A stretch of DNA of 64,000 bases from Gehongia tenuis (lineage in GTDB: Bacteria; Bacillota; Clostridia; Christensenellales; NSJ-53): NCBI RefSeq assembly GCF_014384795.1, contig NZ_JACRSR010000001.1, forward strand, positions 62,001 through 126,000, in the 5' to 3' direction. Positions 52,560 to 60,709 of this stretch are shown in pieces. Position 1 is the stretch's first letter. Each line of letters starts with the position of its first letter. A program made the translations under genes and the position numbers. A model generated the notes under the pieces. That model was not told the origin of the DNA, did no database searches, and worked only from the letters and a program-made list of their open reading frames with translations.

Positions 52560-55366
52560 TAAAACTAAAACGTATGATTTCATTCTTTTTCGTAACTCTA
52601 CTGCTTTTGTCATTTATGACGTCAACTGCCTTGACGGCCACCGCCGAAGGGACACAGGAAAGGCGCGTCGTAAGGCTTGCATATCCGATTCAAAAGTATC
52701 TTTCCGAGGTGGACGAAAGCGGAAACTATTATGGATACTCGACTGATTATGTGGAGAAGGTTGCGGAATTTGCAGACTGGGAGATTGAATACATCACCTA
52801 CCCCGATCTGTCGCTCAATGATCAAATTACAAAAGCAATGGAAATGGTCGAAACAGGAGAAGCGGATTTATTAGGCAGCACGCTTTTTTATGAGGGGCTG
52901 CAGGAAAAATTCATTTATCCCGAAAAGAACTATGGCTTAGTATATACGACTCTTGATGCACTGGACAGTAACACCGCAATCAATGAAGCAACCTTTATGC
53001 AGCAAAAGCCCTTGCGTATTGCTATCTTAAAAACTGCAAAGATGAGAAACGATGAGTTGTTCTCTTTTGTCAATAGCAGCGGGTTAGAATGCGAATATAT
53101 CTATTGTGATACGGTTGATGAACAGCTGACGGCACTGGAGAATCAATCGGCGGATGTGTTACTGAAGGTGTCGCTTACCTGGTTGCCCGGACTCAAAGAA
53201 ATCGCTTCTTTCGCACCGCGACCCTTTTACTTTGTGTCAGGACACGGTAACGAAGAATTGATGGCGGAGCTGGACGAAGCGATTGATAAAATCAATAGAA
53301 CCGATCCATATTTTGAAAGCAGACTGCAAAATAAATACTTTACAAACACCTTGTCGGATTTTGCGTTATCAAAGGACGAAAGTACATATGTAACAAATCA
53401 GAAGGAAATTTCGGTGCTGGTGTGCCCGCAACATGCGCCCTTCTCTTTCGTAAATAAGGATGGACAGCTGTGCGGTATCGCAATTTCTGTTTTGGACGAA
53501 ATCGGAAAAGCGGCCGGTGTTCAGTTTCGCTATCAACTGCAGGATGAATCACAACCTTTATCGGAACAGATTGCGTCAGGCCAATACACCGTGATTATCG
53601 GTCCGCCAAAAAGCAACGAGTTTGCAAAAAGCAATCATCTGATTACCTCGCAGGAGTTTTTAGAAAACGACCTGACCATGTTCATCAATAAATCAGCGGC
53701 AGACAAGCCCAAGAGCGAGTGTGTTCTGGCGGTTAACGAAGAGTTCCCCGATACTGCTACAGGAGAATACGGGGAGGTTGTATACTTTAAAGATATCGAA
53801 GAATGCATGAACGCTGTAAATAAGGGACTGGCTGATTTCGGGTATGCCAATCGGTATACAGTCGATTTTTACAACTCTCAAAATGTTTATCCCTCGTTAA
53901 ATTATCTTAATTTAACGGGATATGGCTGTGAAATGGGATTTTATTTTCTGCAGAATGTGGATGATAATTTAATATCTATTGTCAACAAATATATCCGCAG
54001 CATGCCCACAAAGGATGTACAGAACTATCTCTCCGTGGCGCTATCGGAGGGCGCCAATAACGGAATTGAAAAAATTTTGCGGGATAATCCGTTTCTGGTA
54101 GCCGCTATTCTTGTGGTTTTTCTTCTTTTAAGCGTGCTTGTTATCGTTCTGCTTGCTTACAATCGAACGAATAAAAAAAGAAACGAAAAGCTGCAGCAGG
54201 CTTATGCTGCAAAGAGCGACTTTCTCTCCCGCATGAGTCATGATATGCGAACACCCATGAACGGTATTATCGGGTTAACCGGGCTTTTGCTTGACAGGAA
54301 AAACCTGCCTCCCGACGCAGCGGCGGATCTTGCAAAAATTGACGAATCCGCCGAGTATTTGCTAAGCCTGATTAATGACACACTGGACATGAATAAAATT
54401 GAGAGCAAAAAAGTTGCTCTCAACTCGGAACCAACTGATTTACAAAGCTTTTTCAGCCAGACAATCAGTATGGTTACCGTCAGTGCGCAGCAAAAAAACA
54501 TTAAGCTCCACACCTCCTGCAATCATACTGTGCTTCCTTCTGTTCTACTGGATTGTCTGCGGGTGCAGCAGATATTTATGAATGTCATTTCCAACGCCAT
54601 AAAATTCACACCCAGCGGCGGCACTGTGGAAATCCACTGTAATGGTGCCGTTGTGAAGGACACTCGGGTTCAAGTGACCGTCACCGTCAAGGATACGGGC
54701 ATTGGCATATCAAAGGAATTCTTGCCCAAGATATTTGAGCCTTTTGAGCAAGAGAATAATACCAAAGTGGCAAACTATGACGGCACGGGGCTTGGACTGG
54801 CCATTGTAAAAAATCTTGTTGAGCTGATGGATGGCAGAATTACCGTTGAAAGTGAAGTAGACAAAGGAACCTGCTTTACAATCAATCTTGCTTTTCCGGT
54901 TGCCGATGAGAAGATCGTACAAACAGAGGCGATAAATACACCGAAGAATCTAGAGGGAAAGAGGATACTTCTGTGTGAGGACCATCCCTTGAACAGGCAA
55001 ATTGCAACCAGACTGTTAGAAAGGGAAGGCGTGCTTGTGGAATACGCGGAAAACGGACAAGCAGCCGTAGATGCATTCAGCCAATCCGAACCCATGCATT
55101 TTGACGCCATTCTTATGGATATCAGAATGCCTGTTATGGATGGTCTGACAGCCACAAAAGTAATCCGGGCATTAAAACGCAGCGATGCGAAAGCCATTCC
55201 CATCATTGCAATGACCGCTAATGCCTTTGATGAGGATGTTCAAAAATCCAAAGATGCCGGTATGAATGCCCATCTGGCCAAGCCCATTCAACCCAAGCTC
55301 ATGTACCAGACGCTGTTTGACTTTATCTACGGAAGAAAGGAAGCTGAAAAAGATGAATCGAAATGA
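52556..55366 (+). CDS. Hybrid histidine kinase with extracytoplasmic substrate-binding domains
   Basis: The 936-residue protein has a signal peptide (1-31). Two SBP_bac_3-like periplasmic-binding domains lie at about 37-265 (VRLAYPIQKYLSEVDESGNY, then YGYSTDYVEKV) and 280-500 (VLVCPQHAPFSFVNKDGQL, then CGIAISVLDEIGKAAG). One transmembrane helix spans about 512-536. The HisKA domain has His562 (MSHDMRTPMNGIIGL). The HATPase domain spans about 665-780 (GTGLGLAIV), and a receiver (about 805-925) has Asp855 in ILMDIRMPVMDG. This BvgS-like architecture senses small molecules outside the membrane. It is the only membrane-bound member of the operon. The following Hpt gene overlaps its end. Confidence 0.9.
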   Translation: MIKLKRMISFFFVTLLLLSFMTSTALTATAEGTQERRVVRLAYPIQKYLSEVDESGNYYGYSTDYVEKVAEFADWEIEYITYPDLSLNDQITKAMEMVETGEADLLGSTLFYEGLQEKFIYPEKNYGLVYTTLDALDSNTAINEATFMQQKPLRIAILKTAKMRNDELFSFVNSSGLECEYIYCDTVDEQLTALENQSADVLLKVSLTWLPGLKEIASFAPRPFYFVSGHGNEELMAELDEAIDKINRTDPYFESRLQNKYFTNTLSDFALSKDESTYVTNQKEISVLVCPQHAPFSFVNKDGQLCGIAISVLDEIGKAAGVQFRYQLQDESQPLSEQIASGQYTVIIGPPKSNEFAKSNHLITSQEFLENDLTMFINKSAADKPKSECVLAVNEEFPDTATGEYGEVVYFKDIEECMNAVNKGLADFGYANRYTVDFYNSQNVYPSLNYLNLTGYGCEMGFYFLQNVDDNLISIVNKYIRSMPTKDVQNYLSVALSEGANNGIEKILRDNPFLVAAILVVFLLLSVLVIVLLAYNRTNKKRNEKLQQAYAAKSDFLSRMSHDMRTPMNGIIGLTGLLLDRKNLPPDAAADLAKIDESAEYLLSLINDTLDMNKIESKKVALNSEPTDLQSFFSQTISMVTVSAQQKNIKLHTSCNHTVLPSVLLDCLRVQQIFMNVISNAIKFTPSGGTVEIHCNGAVVKDTRVQVTVTVKDTGIGISKEFLPKIFEPFEQENNTKVANYDGTGLGLAIVKNLVELMDGRITVESEVDKGTCFTINLAFPVADEKIVQTEAINTPKNLEGKRILLCEDHPLNRQIATRLLEREGVLVEYAENGQAAVDAFSQSEPMHFDAILMDIRMPVMDGLTATKVIRALKRSDAKAIPIIAMTANAFDEDVQKSKDAGMNAHLAKPIQPKLMYQTLFDFIYGRKEAEKDESK

Positions 55367-55697
55367 TGCCCTTCGCGCCTATGGTGTCAACTTAAACGAG
55401 GTAATGGAGCGCTTTATAAACGATGAAGCGCTTTATTACGATTGTCTGAATGCCTTTATAGACGACCCCTCCTTTTACGGATTACACGACGCAATTCTGG
55501 CAAAAGAATATGAGACCGCCTTTCATCACGCGCATACGCTGAAAGGTGTTGCCAGCAATCTGGGGCTTAGCCCTCTGCTTACAGCGGTTGCCGATATTGT
55601 AGAGCCGTTAAGAAAGCATGATTACAGCAATTTGGAGCAACAATACGACGCAGTTCGTACAGAAAGAGAAAAGCTGCAGCAAATTTTGGCCGGTTAA
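55353..55697 (+). CDS. Hpt (histidine phosphotransfer) domain protein
   Basis: This 114-residue protein is a single helical Hpt domain with the phosphorylatable histidine in AHTLKGVASNLGL (His61). It has FIDDPSFYGLHDAI ahead and a C-terminal helix after. It overlaps the end of the kinase gene by 14 bases. A free Hpt would collect phosphoryl groups from the receivers of the three hybrid kinases and pass them to a final receiver, perhaps those of the GGDEF-EAL protein at the operon head. No DNA-binding response regulator is encoded in the island. Confidence 0.88.
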   Translation: MNRNDALRAYGVNLNEVMERFINDEALYYDCLNAFIDDPSFYGLHDAILAKEYETAFHHAHTLKGVASNLGLSPLLTAVADIVEPLRKHDYSNLEQQYDAVRTEREKLQQILAG

Positions 55698-56341
55698 GGG
55701 GATTATGAGAGCGTGATATTTAGTAAAAGTGCAAAAAGATGATTTTGTCAAGGCGAGGGCGAGCCGTTATGCTCACACTGGCTTTGCGAATTTTTCTGTT
55801 TGCCGTATTTATGGTATGTCGCTTTTCTTTTTCTTTCACAATTACCGTCTGGGGCATGATTTAGCTGACCGATTAGATAAAACTTCAATACTAATTGCAG
55901 AACAGATGGAGGATGCAAGTAGAAATGCAGCCTGATCAATTATTTGAAACCAAAAATGAAACTAAATTACCGTTCTTTGAAGCAATTGGATTAAAAATCA
56001 AATATGATCCGTTGAAAAAGAATCATTTTTGATTAAACTATACGGTAATTTTTAAAAAGTAAATGATAAGTATTTTCTTATGAGGACGAAACGCTAATAA
56101 TCAGTCCTATGTTGAGATGCAGGCATAAAGAGAATCTAATTGATCGCCATAAAACATTCCCTTCAAAGATAAATGAATAATTTCCATAGGCAAGCCACCC
56201 CACGTACTTTTTATGGTCGTGGGGTGGCTGCTTTTAGGTATATATCAATTCTGCCGTTACAATTTCATCGGTTATCGTTTGCCTTTAATGCGAAGCAATT
56301 CTGATTTCTGTAAACATCCTTATTGAAGAGTCGCAAAAGCC
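55698..56341. other. AT-rich island tail without convincing genes
   Basis: About 640 bases follow the Hpt gene. A weak frame at 55729-55935 and a 35-codon frame starting MQPDQLFETKNE near 55925 have no recognisable domain and no good start. They may be remnants of element genes. A hairpin lies at 56193-56229. Confidence 0.5.
56193..56229. terminator. Inverted repeat near the island's right end
   Basis: AGCCACCCCACG and CGTGGGGTGGCT form a perfect 12-bp stem around a 13-base T-rich loop, followed by GCTTTTAGG. It could end the signalling transcript about 500 bases after the Hpt gene. Confidence 0.55.
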
Positions 56342-56409
56342 CCGTCTGTCTCTCTTTCACCTTATGCCCGGTTTCCCTTCTGCTCCTTAACATCCTTATC
56401 ACGCAGGAG
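56342..56409. repeat. 68-bp element-end direct repeat, copy B
   Basis: Gap-free alignment with 41420-41487 gives 57 of 68 identities. It ends six bases before the right arm of the split terminator, as expected for the outermost sequence of the element. Confidence 0.8.
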
Positions 56410-56415
56410 CTTTTG

Positions 56416-56428
56416 GCCGGGCTTTTTT
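56416..56428 (+). other. Right arm and T-run of the split terminator
   Basis: GCCGGGCT followed by TTTTT completes the hairpin begun at 39424-39431. No matching left arm is present locally. Confidence 0.6.
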
Positions 56429-56480
56429 GTTCCCCATGCAAAAATTAAGAAAACACGGCAAAATTGGATACACAATCCGC

Positions 56481-56508
56481 TTGCCATAACCGTTTCTTCC
56501 CGTATATC
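56481..56508 (+). promoter_or_regulatory. Probable promoter of the NUDIX-GNAT gene
   Basis: TTGCCA (56481-56486) and TATATC (56503-56508) are 16 bases apart and lie 30 bases before the start codon. Confidence 0.5.
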
Positions 56509-56538
56509 ATAGTAGAAAGGACCAGGAGGTGAGGAACC

Positions 56539-57483
56539 ATGGAGATTGGCGATGTTTACGATGCCCTGGGGCAAAGGACGGGGGAGACCTACGTCCGCGG
56601 CGGGGAAATGCCCGAAGGCGGGTTTTATTATTTCGTCGAAGGCTTCGTGGTGAACAGCGCGGGAAAGTATCTCATCCAGAAACGGGCGGCGTCAAGAAAG
56701 AGCGCGCCGGGCATCTGGGCGGCCACCAGCGGCAGGGCCGTTACGGGCGAGACGCTGGAGGAGGCCATGTGCCGGGAGTTCGAGGAGGAATTGGGCCTTT
56801 TGGTGCAGCCCAGGGATCTCAAGTGGCTGCTCACCGAAGCGTATGAAAACCGCTTCGGCAGGATGTACATTCTGCGCCGGGACCTGGACCTGAAGGATTT
56901 GGTGCTGCAAGAGGAGGAAGTGGAGGAGGTCCGCTGGGCCGCGCCGGAGGAGATCCGGGCGATGGCGGAGGCGGGAACGTTCTACCCTTACCGCCGCCTG
57001 GAGGAAACCTTGAAGTTTGGGGATTCCCCCCTGCAGCTGGCCGAAGCCGGAAAGAAGGAGGCGGGCATTCTGCTCGGCGTCCTTCGGGAGGCCTTCCTGG
57101 TGGACGTGATCACCGAGAAAAACGAGCCCACCAATCCAGCCTACCAGACGCTGCCGGTTATTTTAAAGCAGGTGATGGGCGGCGGCTACATCAAGATTCT
57201 TTACGGCGCGGAGCTGGCCGGCGGCGCGTACGTGACCCGGGAAGAGGGGCGGCGTTTCCGATTGCATACCTTCTTCCTGTCCCCCAAGTACCAGGACATG
57301 CGCCTCGGGGAACAGGCCATGGAGCGGCTGTGGCTGCTCTTTCCCGAGGCAAGGGAAATCGTGTGTGACATCCCAAAGAGGTCTGCCGAGCGCACCTTTT
57401 TCCCCAGGATGGGCTTTCGGCCCACCGGCGGGAAATTTGAGCGGGAGGGTACCGCCTTTTTGGAATATAGAAAACAACTGTGA
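56539..57483 (+). CDS. NUDIX hydrolase fused to a GNAT-like domain
   Basis: The 314-residue protein has a NUDIX domain (about 1-150) of the isopentenyl-diphosphate isomerase / YfcD type: QKRAASRKSAPGIWAATSGR leads into the NUDIX box GRAVTGETLEEAMCREFEEE. The second half (about 165-314) resembles a GNAT fold, with YVTREEGRRFRLHTFFLSP, YQDMRLGEQAMERL and ERTFFPRMGFRPTGG. The fusion suggests that one protein both hydrolyses a nucleotide-like diphosphate and acetylates a product, but no pathway is known. CAGGAGGTGAGG precedes the start. It is the first host gene right of the island. Confidence 0.82.
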   Translation: MEIGDVYDALGQRTGETYVRGGEMPEGGFYYFVEGFVVNSAGKYLIQKRAASRKSAPGIWAATSGRAVTGETLEEAMCREFEEELGLLVQPRDLKWLLTEAYENRFGRMYILRRDLDLKDLVLQEEEVEEVRWAAPEEIRAMAEAGTFYPYRRLEETLKFGDSPLQLAEAGKKEAGILLGVLREAFLVDVITEKNEPTNPAYQTLPVILKQVMGGGYIKILYGAELAGGAYVTREEGRRFRLHTFFLSPKYQDMRLGEQAMERLWLLFPEAREIVCDIPKRSAERTFFPRMGFRPTGGKFEREGTAFLEYRKQL

Positions 57484-57509
57484 GGTAAGACGAGACAAGG
57501 AGGGTGACT

Positions 57510-57713
57510 ATGGCGATTCGTGTGAATCGGGAGGTCTGCAAAGGCTGCGGCCTTTGTATCGTGACCTGCCCCAAGAAGATTTTGAAGCTTGACGAAGACA
57601 AGCTCAACAGCAAGGGTTACAATCCTTGCGTGTGCGTGGATAATGATGCTTGCATCTCCTGCGCGCTTTGCGCGAGAATGTGCCCCGACTGTGCGATCGT
57701 AGTGGAAAAGTAA
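57510..57713 (+). CDS. 2[4Fe-4S] ferredoxin subunit of 2-oxoacid:ferredoxin oxidoreductase
   Basis: This 67-residue protein carries two CxxCxxCxxxCP cluster motifs (CKGCGLCIVTCPKK and CISCALCARMCPDC), i.e. two [4Fe-4S] clusters. Its position directly before the alpha, beta and gamma genes marks it as the delta subunit, which passes electrons from the catalytic subunits to soluble ferredoxin. The ATG at 57510 has AAGGAGG six bases upstream; a GTG six bases earlier overlaps that site. Confidence 0.92.
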   Translation: MAIRVNREVCKGCGLCIVTCPKKILKLDEDKLNSKGYNPCVCVDNDACISCALCARMCPDCAIVVEK

Positions 57714-57729
57714 GGAAGGTGGAAGGAAA

Positions 57730-58791
57730 ATGCCCAAACTTTTGATGAAAGGCAACGAAGCCATCGCGGAAGCGGCGATCCAGGCCGGGTGCAAGTGCTA
57801 TTTCGGCTACCCCATCACGCCGCAGAGCGAATTGCCGGAGTACATGGCCAAACATATGCCGAAGCGCGGCGGCGTGTTTCTCCAGGCGGAAAGCGAAGTC
57901 TCGGCCATCAACATGGTGTACGGCGCGGCCGGCGCCGGCGTCCGGGTGATGACCTCCTCCTCCAGCCCGGGCATCAGCCTGAAGCAGGAGGGTTTAAGCT
58001 ATATTGCGGGAGCCCAGCTGCCCTGCGTCGTGGTGAACATGGTGCGCGGCGGCCCGGGCCTTGGCGGCATTCAGCCCGCCCAGAGCGACTACTTCCAGGC
58101 GGTGAAGGGCGGCGGTCACGGCGATTACAAGCTCATCACCCTGGCGCCCGCTTCCGTGCAGGAGGCGGTGGATCTCACGCGGCTCGCCTTCGAGCTTGCG
58201 GACAAATACCGCAACCCCGTGATGATTCTTGGCGACGGTATGCTGGGTCAAATGATGGAGCCGGTGGAATTTCATGATCAGGAATCGGCGGCCCCCGACA
58301 AGCCCTGGCGGGTTCGCGGCTACAACGGCGAAGGGGAGCGGCGCATCATCAATTCCCTGTACCTCGAGCCGGACGCCCTGGAGGAGCTCAACCATGAGCT
58401 TTGGAGAAAGTATGAACGCTGCGAAAAGGAAGAGGTGCGCTATGAGGCCGAAGGCCTGGAGGATGCGGAGCTGGTACTGGTGGCTTACGGCATTCCTGCC
58501 CGGATTGCCCAGAGCGTGATCGCCCTTGCGGCGGAGCAGGGCGTGAAGCTTGGCCTTATCCGTCCCATCACCCTTTGGCCCTTCCCCTCGGACGCTATCC
58601 GGGAAGCGGCGAAGCGGGAGAACGTGAAAAAATTCGTGGCCTTCGAGCTGTCCATGGGTCAAATGGTGGAGGATGTCCGCCTGGCCGTGGAGGGCAGAAA
58701 GCCCGTGGACTTTGTGGGCCGCGTGGGCGGCGTGGTTCCTGGACCCCAGGATCTCCTGGATGAAATCTTGGCATTGAGGGGGAAAGCATAA
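57730..58791 (+). CDS. vorB: 2-oxoacid:ferredoxin oxidoreductase, alpha subunit (VorB-type)
   Basis: The 353-residue protein matches the alpha (pyrimidine-binding) subunit of branched-chain 2-oxoacid or 2-oxoglutarate ferredoxin oxidoreductases. It has an early GNEAIAEAAIQAGC, the FGYPITPQSELPE signature, ASESE-like LQAESEVSAINMVYGAA, and VNMVRGGPGLGGIQPAQSD. With the beta subunit it forms the thiamine diphosphate site for oxidative decarboxylation to an acyl-CoA, giving reduced ferredoxin that could feed NfnAB. Substrate (branched-chain versus 2-oxoglutarate) is uncertain. Its TAA overlaps the ATG of the beta gene (TAATG). Confidence 0.9.
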   Translation: MPKLLMKGNEAIAEAAIQAGCKCYFGYPITPQSELPEYMAKHMPKRGGVFLQAESEVSAINMVYGAAGAGVRVMTSSSSPGISLKQEGLSYIAGAQLPCVVVNMVRGGPGLGGIQPAQSDYFQAVKGGGHGDYKLITLAPASVQEAVDLTRLAFELADKYRNPVMILGDGMLGQMMEPVEFHDQESAAPDKPWRVRGYNGEGERRIINSLYLEPDALEELNHELWRKYERCEKEEVRYEAEGLEDAELVLVAYGIPARIAQSVIALAAEQGVKLGLIRPITLWPFPSDAIREAAKRENVKKFVAFELSMGQMVEDVRLAVEGRKPVDFVGRVGGVVPGPQDLLDEILALRGKA

Positions 58792-59549
58792 TGGCAGTGA
58801 TCTTTGAAAAGACCAAAATGCTCACCGATTGCCCCACCCATTACTGCCCCGGCTGCACCCATGGCATCATCCACCGCCTGGTGGCTGAATCCATTGAGGA
58901 GCTGGGCGCCTGTGACAAGGCCGTGGGCGTGGCCCCGGTGGGATGCAGCGTTTTGGCTTACAACTATTTTAATTGCGATATGTATGAGGCGGCACACGGC
59001 AGGGCTCCGTCGGTGGCCACCGGCTGCAAGCGGGCCAATCCCGATCTTCTCGTGTTCGCCTACCAGGGCGACGGCGATCTAGCGTCCATCGGCACGGCGG
59101 AGATCGTCCATGCCGCGGCAAGAAACGAGAACATCACCGTGATTTTCGTCAACAACGCCATCTACGGCATGACGGGAGGCCAGATGGCGCCCACCACGCT
59201 GATGGGCCAGGTGACCACGACCTCCCCCTATGGACGCACCCCCGAGATCAACGGCTATCCGCTCAACATCTGCGAGATGCTTTCCGGTCTTGAGGGCCCA
59301 TCCTATTTGGAGCGGGTGAGCGTGCACAACGCCCAAAATGTGATCAAAGCCAAAAAAGCCATCAAGAAGGCATTTCAGAACCAGTTGGAGAATAAAGGAT
59401 TTAGTATGGTGGAAGTTTTGTCCACCTGTCCCACCAACTGGGGCAGAACGCCGGTGGAAGCGCTGAAGTGGCTGGAGGAGAACATGATTCCCTATTATCC
59501 CCTCGGCGTATTCAAGGATGAGACCAAGGAGGTGGAAAGCCGTGCTTGA
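58791..59549 (+). CDS. 2-oxoacid:ferredoxin oxidoreductase, beta subunit (TPP-binding)
   Basis: The 252-residue protein has the thiamine-diphosphate signature YQGDGDLASIGTAEIVHAAA with the later NNAIYGMTGGQMAPT, and an N-terminal HYCPGCTHGIIHR. Cysteines in the N-terminal part (YCPGC) and CSTCPTNWG-like VLSTCPTNWG near the C-terminus may bind a cluster. It pairs with the alpha subunit encoded upstream. Its end overlaps the gamma gene by eight bases, indicating tight coupling of all four subunit genes. Confidence 0.92.
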   Translation: MAVIFEKTKMLTDCPTHYCPGCTHGIIHRLVAESIEELGACDKAVGVAPVGCSVLAYNYFNCDMYEAAHGRAPSVATGCKRANPDLLVFAYQGDGDLASIGTAEIVHAAARNENITVIFVNNAIYGMTGGQMAPTTLMGQVTTTSPYGRTPEINGYPLNICEMLSGLEGPSYLERVSVHNAQNVIKAKKAIKKAFQNQLENKGFSMVEVLSTCPTNWGRTPVEALKWLEENMIPYYPLGVFKDETKEVESRA

Positions 59550-60078
59550 GCAGGTTTTACTCGCCGGATTCGGCGGTCAGGGCGTGCTGTCCATGGGACA
59601 GTTCCTCGCCAGCGCCGCCCTGGTGGAAGAAAAGAACGTGAGCTGGCTGCCCTCCTACGGCCCGGAAATGCGGGGCGGCACGGCGAACTGTCAGGTGATC
59701 GTATCCGACAAACCCATCGCGTCCCCTATCATCAGCCGGCCGAGCACCCTCATCGTGATGAACCGCCCGTCCCTGGATAAGTTCGTGGATCAGCTGATGC
59801 CCGGCGGACTCATTCTCATCAATTCCTCCCTCATCGATGCTCCGGTGACCCGCACCGATGTTGAAATCGTGAAGGTGGACACCCATGAGCTGGCCGTGGA
59901 AGCGGGCAATGCCAAGGCCGCTAACATGGTCATGCTGGGCGCCTATTTGAAGCTGCGAAAGACCGTGGAGCCGGACGCGGTGGTCACCTGCATGCAGGAA
60001 AAATTCACCGGCCGCAAGGCCAAGCTGGTGGACGTCAACAAAAAGGCGCTGGAGCTTGGCATGGAGGCGGTAAAATAG
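59542..60078 (+). CDS. 2-oxoacid:ferredoxin oxidoreductase, gamma subunit
   Basis: This 178-residue protein matches the gamma (CoA-site) domain. It has an N-terminal LLAGFGGQGVLSMGQFLA, the SWLPSYGPEMRGGTANCQV signature, and PSTLIVMNRPSL. The GTG at 59542 is preferred, because AAGGAGG is nine bases upstream inside the beta gene. It completes the delta-alpha-beta-gamma operon. The next gene (NfeD) begins 42 bases later, possibly in the same transcript. Confidence 0.9.
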   Translation: MLEQVLLAGFGGQGVLSMGQFLASAALVEEKNVSWLPSYGPEMRGGTANCQVIVSDKPIASPIISRPSTLIVMNRPSLDKFVDQLMPGGLILINSSLIDAPVTRTDVEIVKVDTHELAVEAGNAKAANMVMLGAYLKLRKTVEPDAVVTCMQEKFTGRKAKLVDVNKKALELGMEAVK

Positions 60079-60119
60079 ACTTCCTTTGGCAATGCTAACA
60101 AGGGAAAGGAGTGGACCTA

Positions 60120-60686
60120 ATGGATGCTGCGGTAGCTAGTTTTTTCATGTCTTTGAGCTGGGGGGCCATCGTTTGCCTGGGCCTTGGACTGGTCTTTGTG
60201 ATCATCGAGATGTTCGTGCCGGGCTTCGGCTTTTTCGGGATCACCGGAGGCGCGCTGCTCCTGCTTGGTATTTTCCTGGCCGCCCGCAACGTTACCGAGG
60301 GCCTCATTCTGACCCTCATCATTGCGCTCGTTCTCGGCATCGCGCTGGTGATCATTCTCCAGTTCATGTCCAAGGGCAATTTTAAGAAACTGCCCATCAT
60401 TCTTAACAGCTCCACCAGCAAGGAGGAAGGCTATATTGCGGTGGAGGATCTGAAGGATCTGCTGGGCCAGGAGGGCGAGGCCCTGACCGATCTCCGGCCC
60501 GCCGGCGCCGCCGATTTTGACGGCATGCGCATGGATGTGGTCAGCGACGGAGAATATATTCTCAAGGGGCAGAAGGTCCGGGTCGCGTCGGTGGAAGGCC
60601 GCCGCGTTTTGGTCAAGCCCGTGAAGGATGCCGGCCGGGAGGCCGAGGCATCAAAGTCAACCGAACCAAACGGGGATTCCGTTTGA
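60120..60686 (+). CDS. NfeD-like membrane protein
   Basis: The 188-residue protein has hydrophobic helices at about 12-90 (IVCLGLGLVFVIIEMFVPGF, then a glycine-rich turn and two further helices) and a C-terminal OB-fold NfeD domain (about 120-175, LTDLRPAGAADFDG ... VVSDGEYILKGQKVRV). NfeD proteins work with flotillins in membrane domain organisation. The floA gene follows, as in the yqeZ-floA arrangement of bacilli, though without the protease domain of long NfeD. The start at 60120 has AAAGGAG eight bases upstream; a GTG nine bases earlier is unlikely. Confidence 0.88.
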   Translation: MDAAVASFFMSLSWGAIVCLGLGLVFVIIEMFVPGFGFFGITGGALLLLGIFLAARNVTEGLILTLIIALVLGIALVIILQFMSKGNFKKLPIILNSSTSKEEGYIAVEDLKDLLGQEGEALTDLRPAGAADFDGMRMDVVSDGEYILKGQKVRVASVEGRRVLVKPVKDAGREAEASKSTEPNGDSV

Positions 60687-60709
60687 ATATTGTTTAAAGG
60701 GGTGTAGAC

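Larger units (their letters stand above)
39432..56415. mobile_element. Genomic island: two decayed serine-recombinase elements in tandem with signalling cargo
   Basis: The segment is clearly lower in GC than both flanks and lies between the two halves of one terminator. Its left part (39432-41487) carries a truncated TnpX/TndX-type recombinase and a second recombinase-like ORF. Its right part (41488-56415) starts with a second recombinase C-terminal remnant and carries a TetR gene and a signalling operon. Both parts end with the same 68-bp sequence. No relaxase, type IV secretion or replication gene remains, so it is probably immobile. The exact end bases are inferred to within a few nucleotides. 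Confidence 0.65.
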
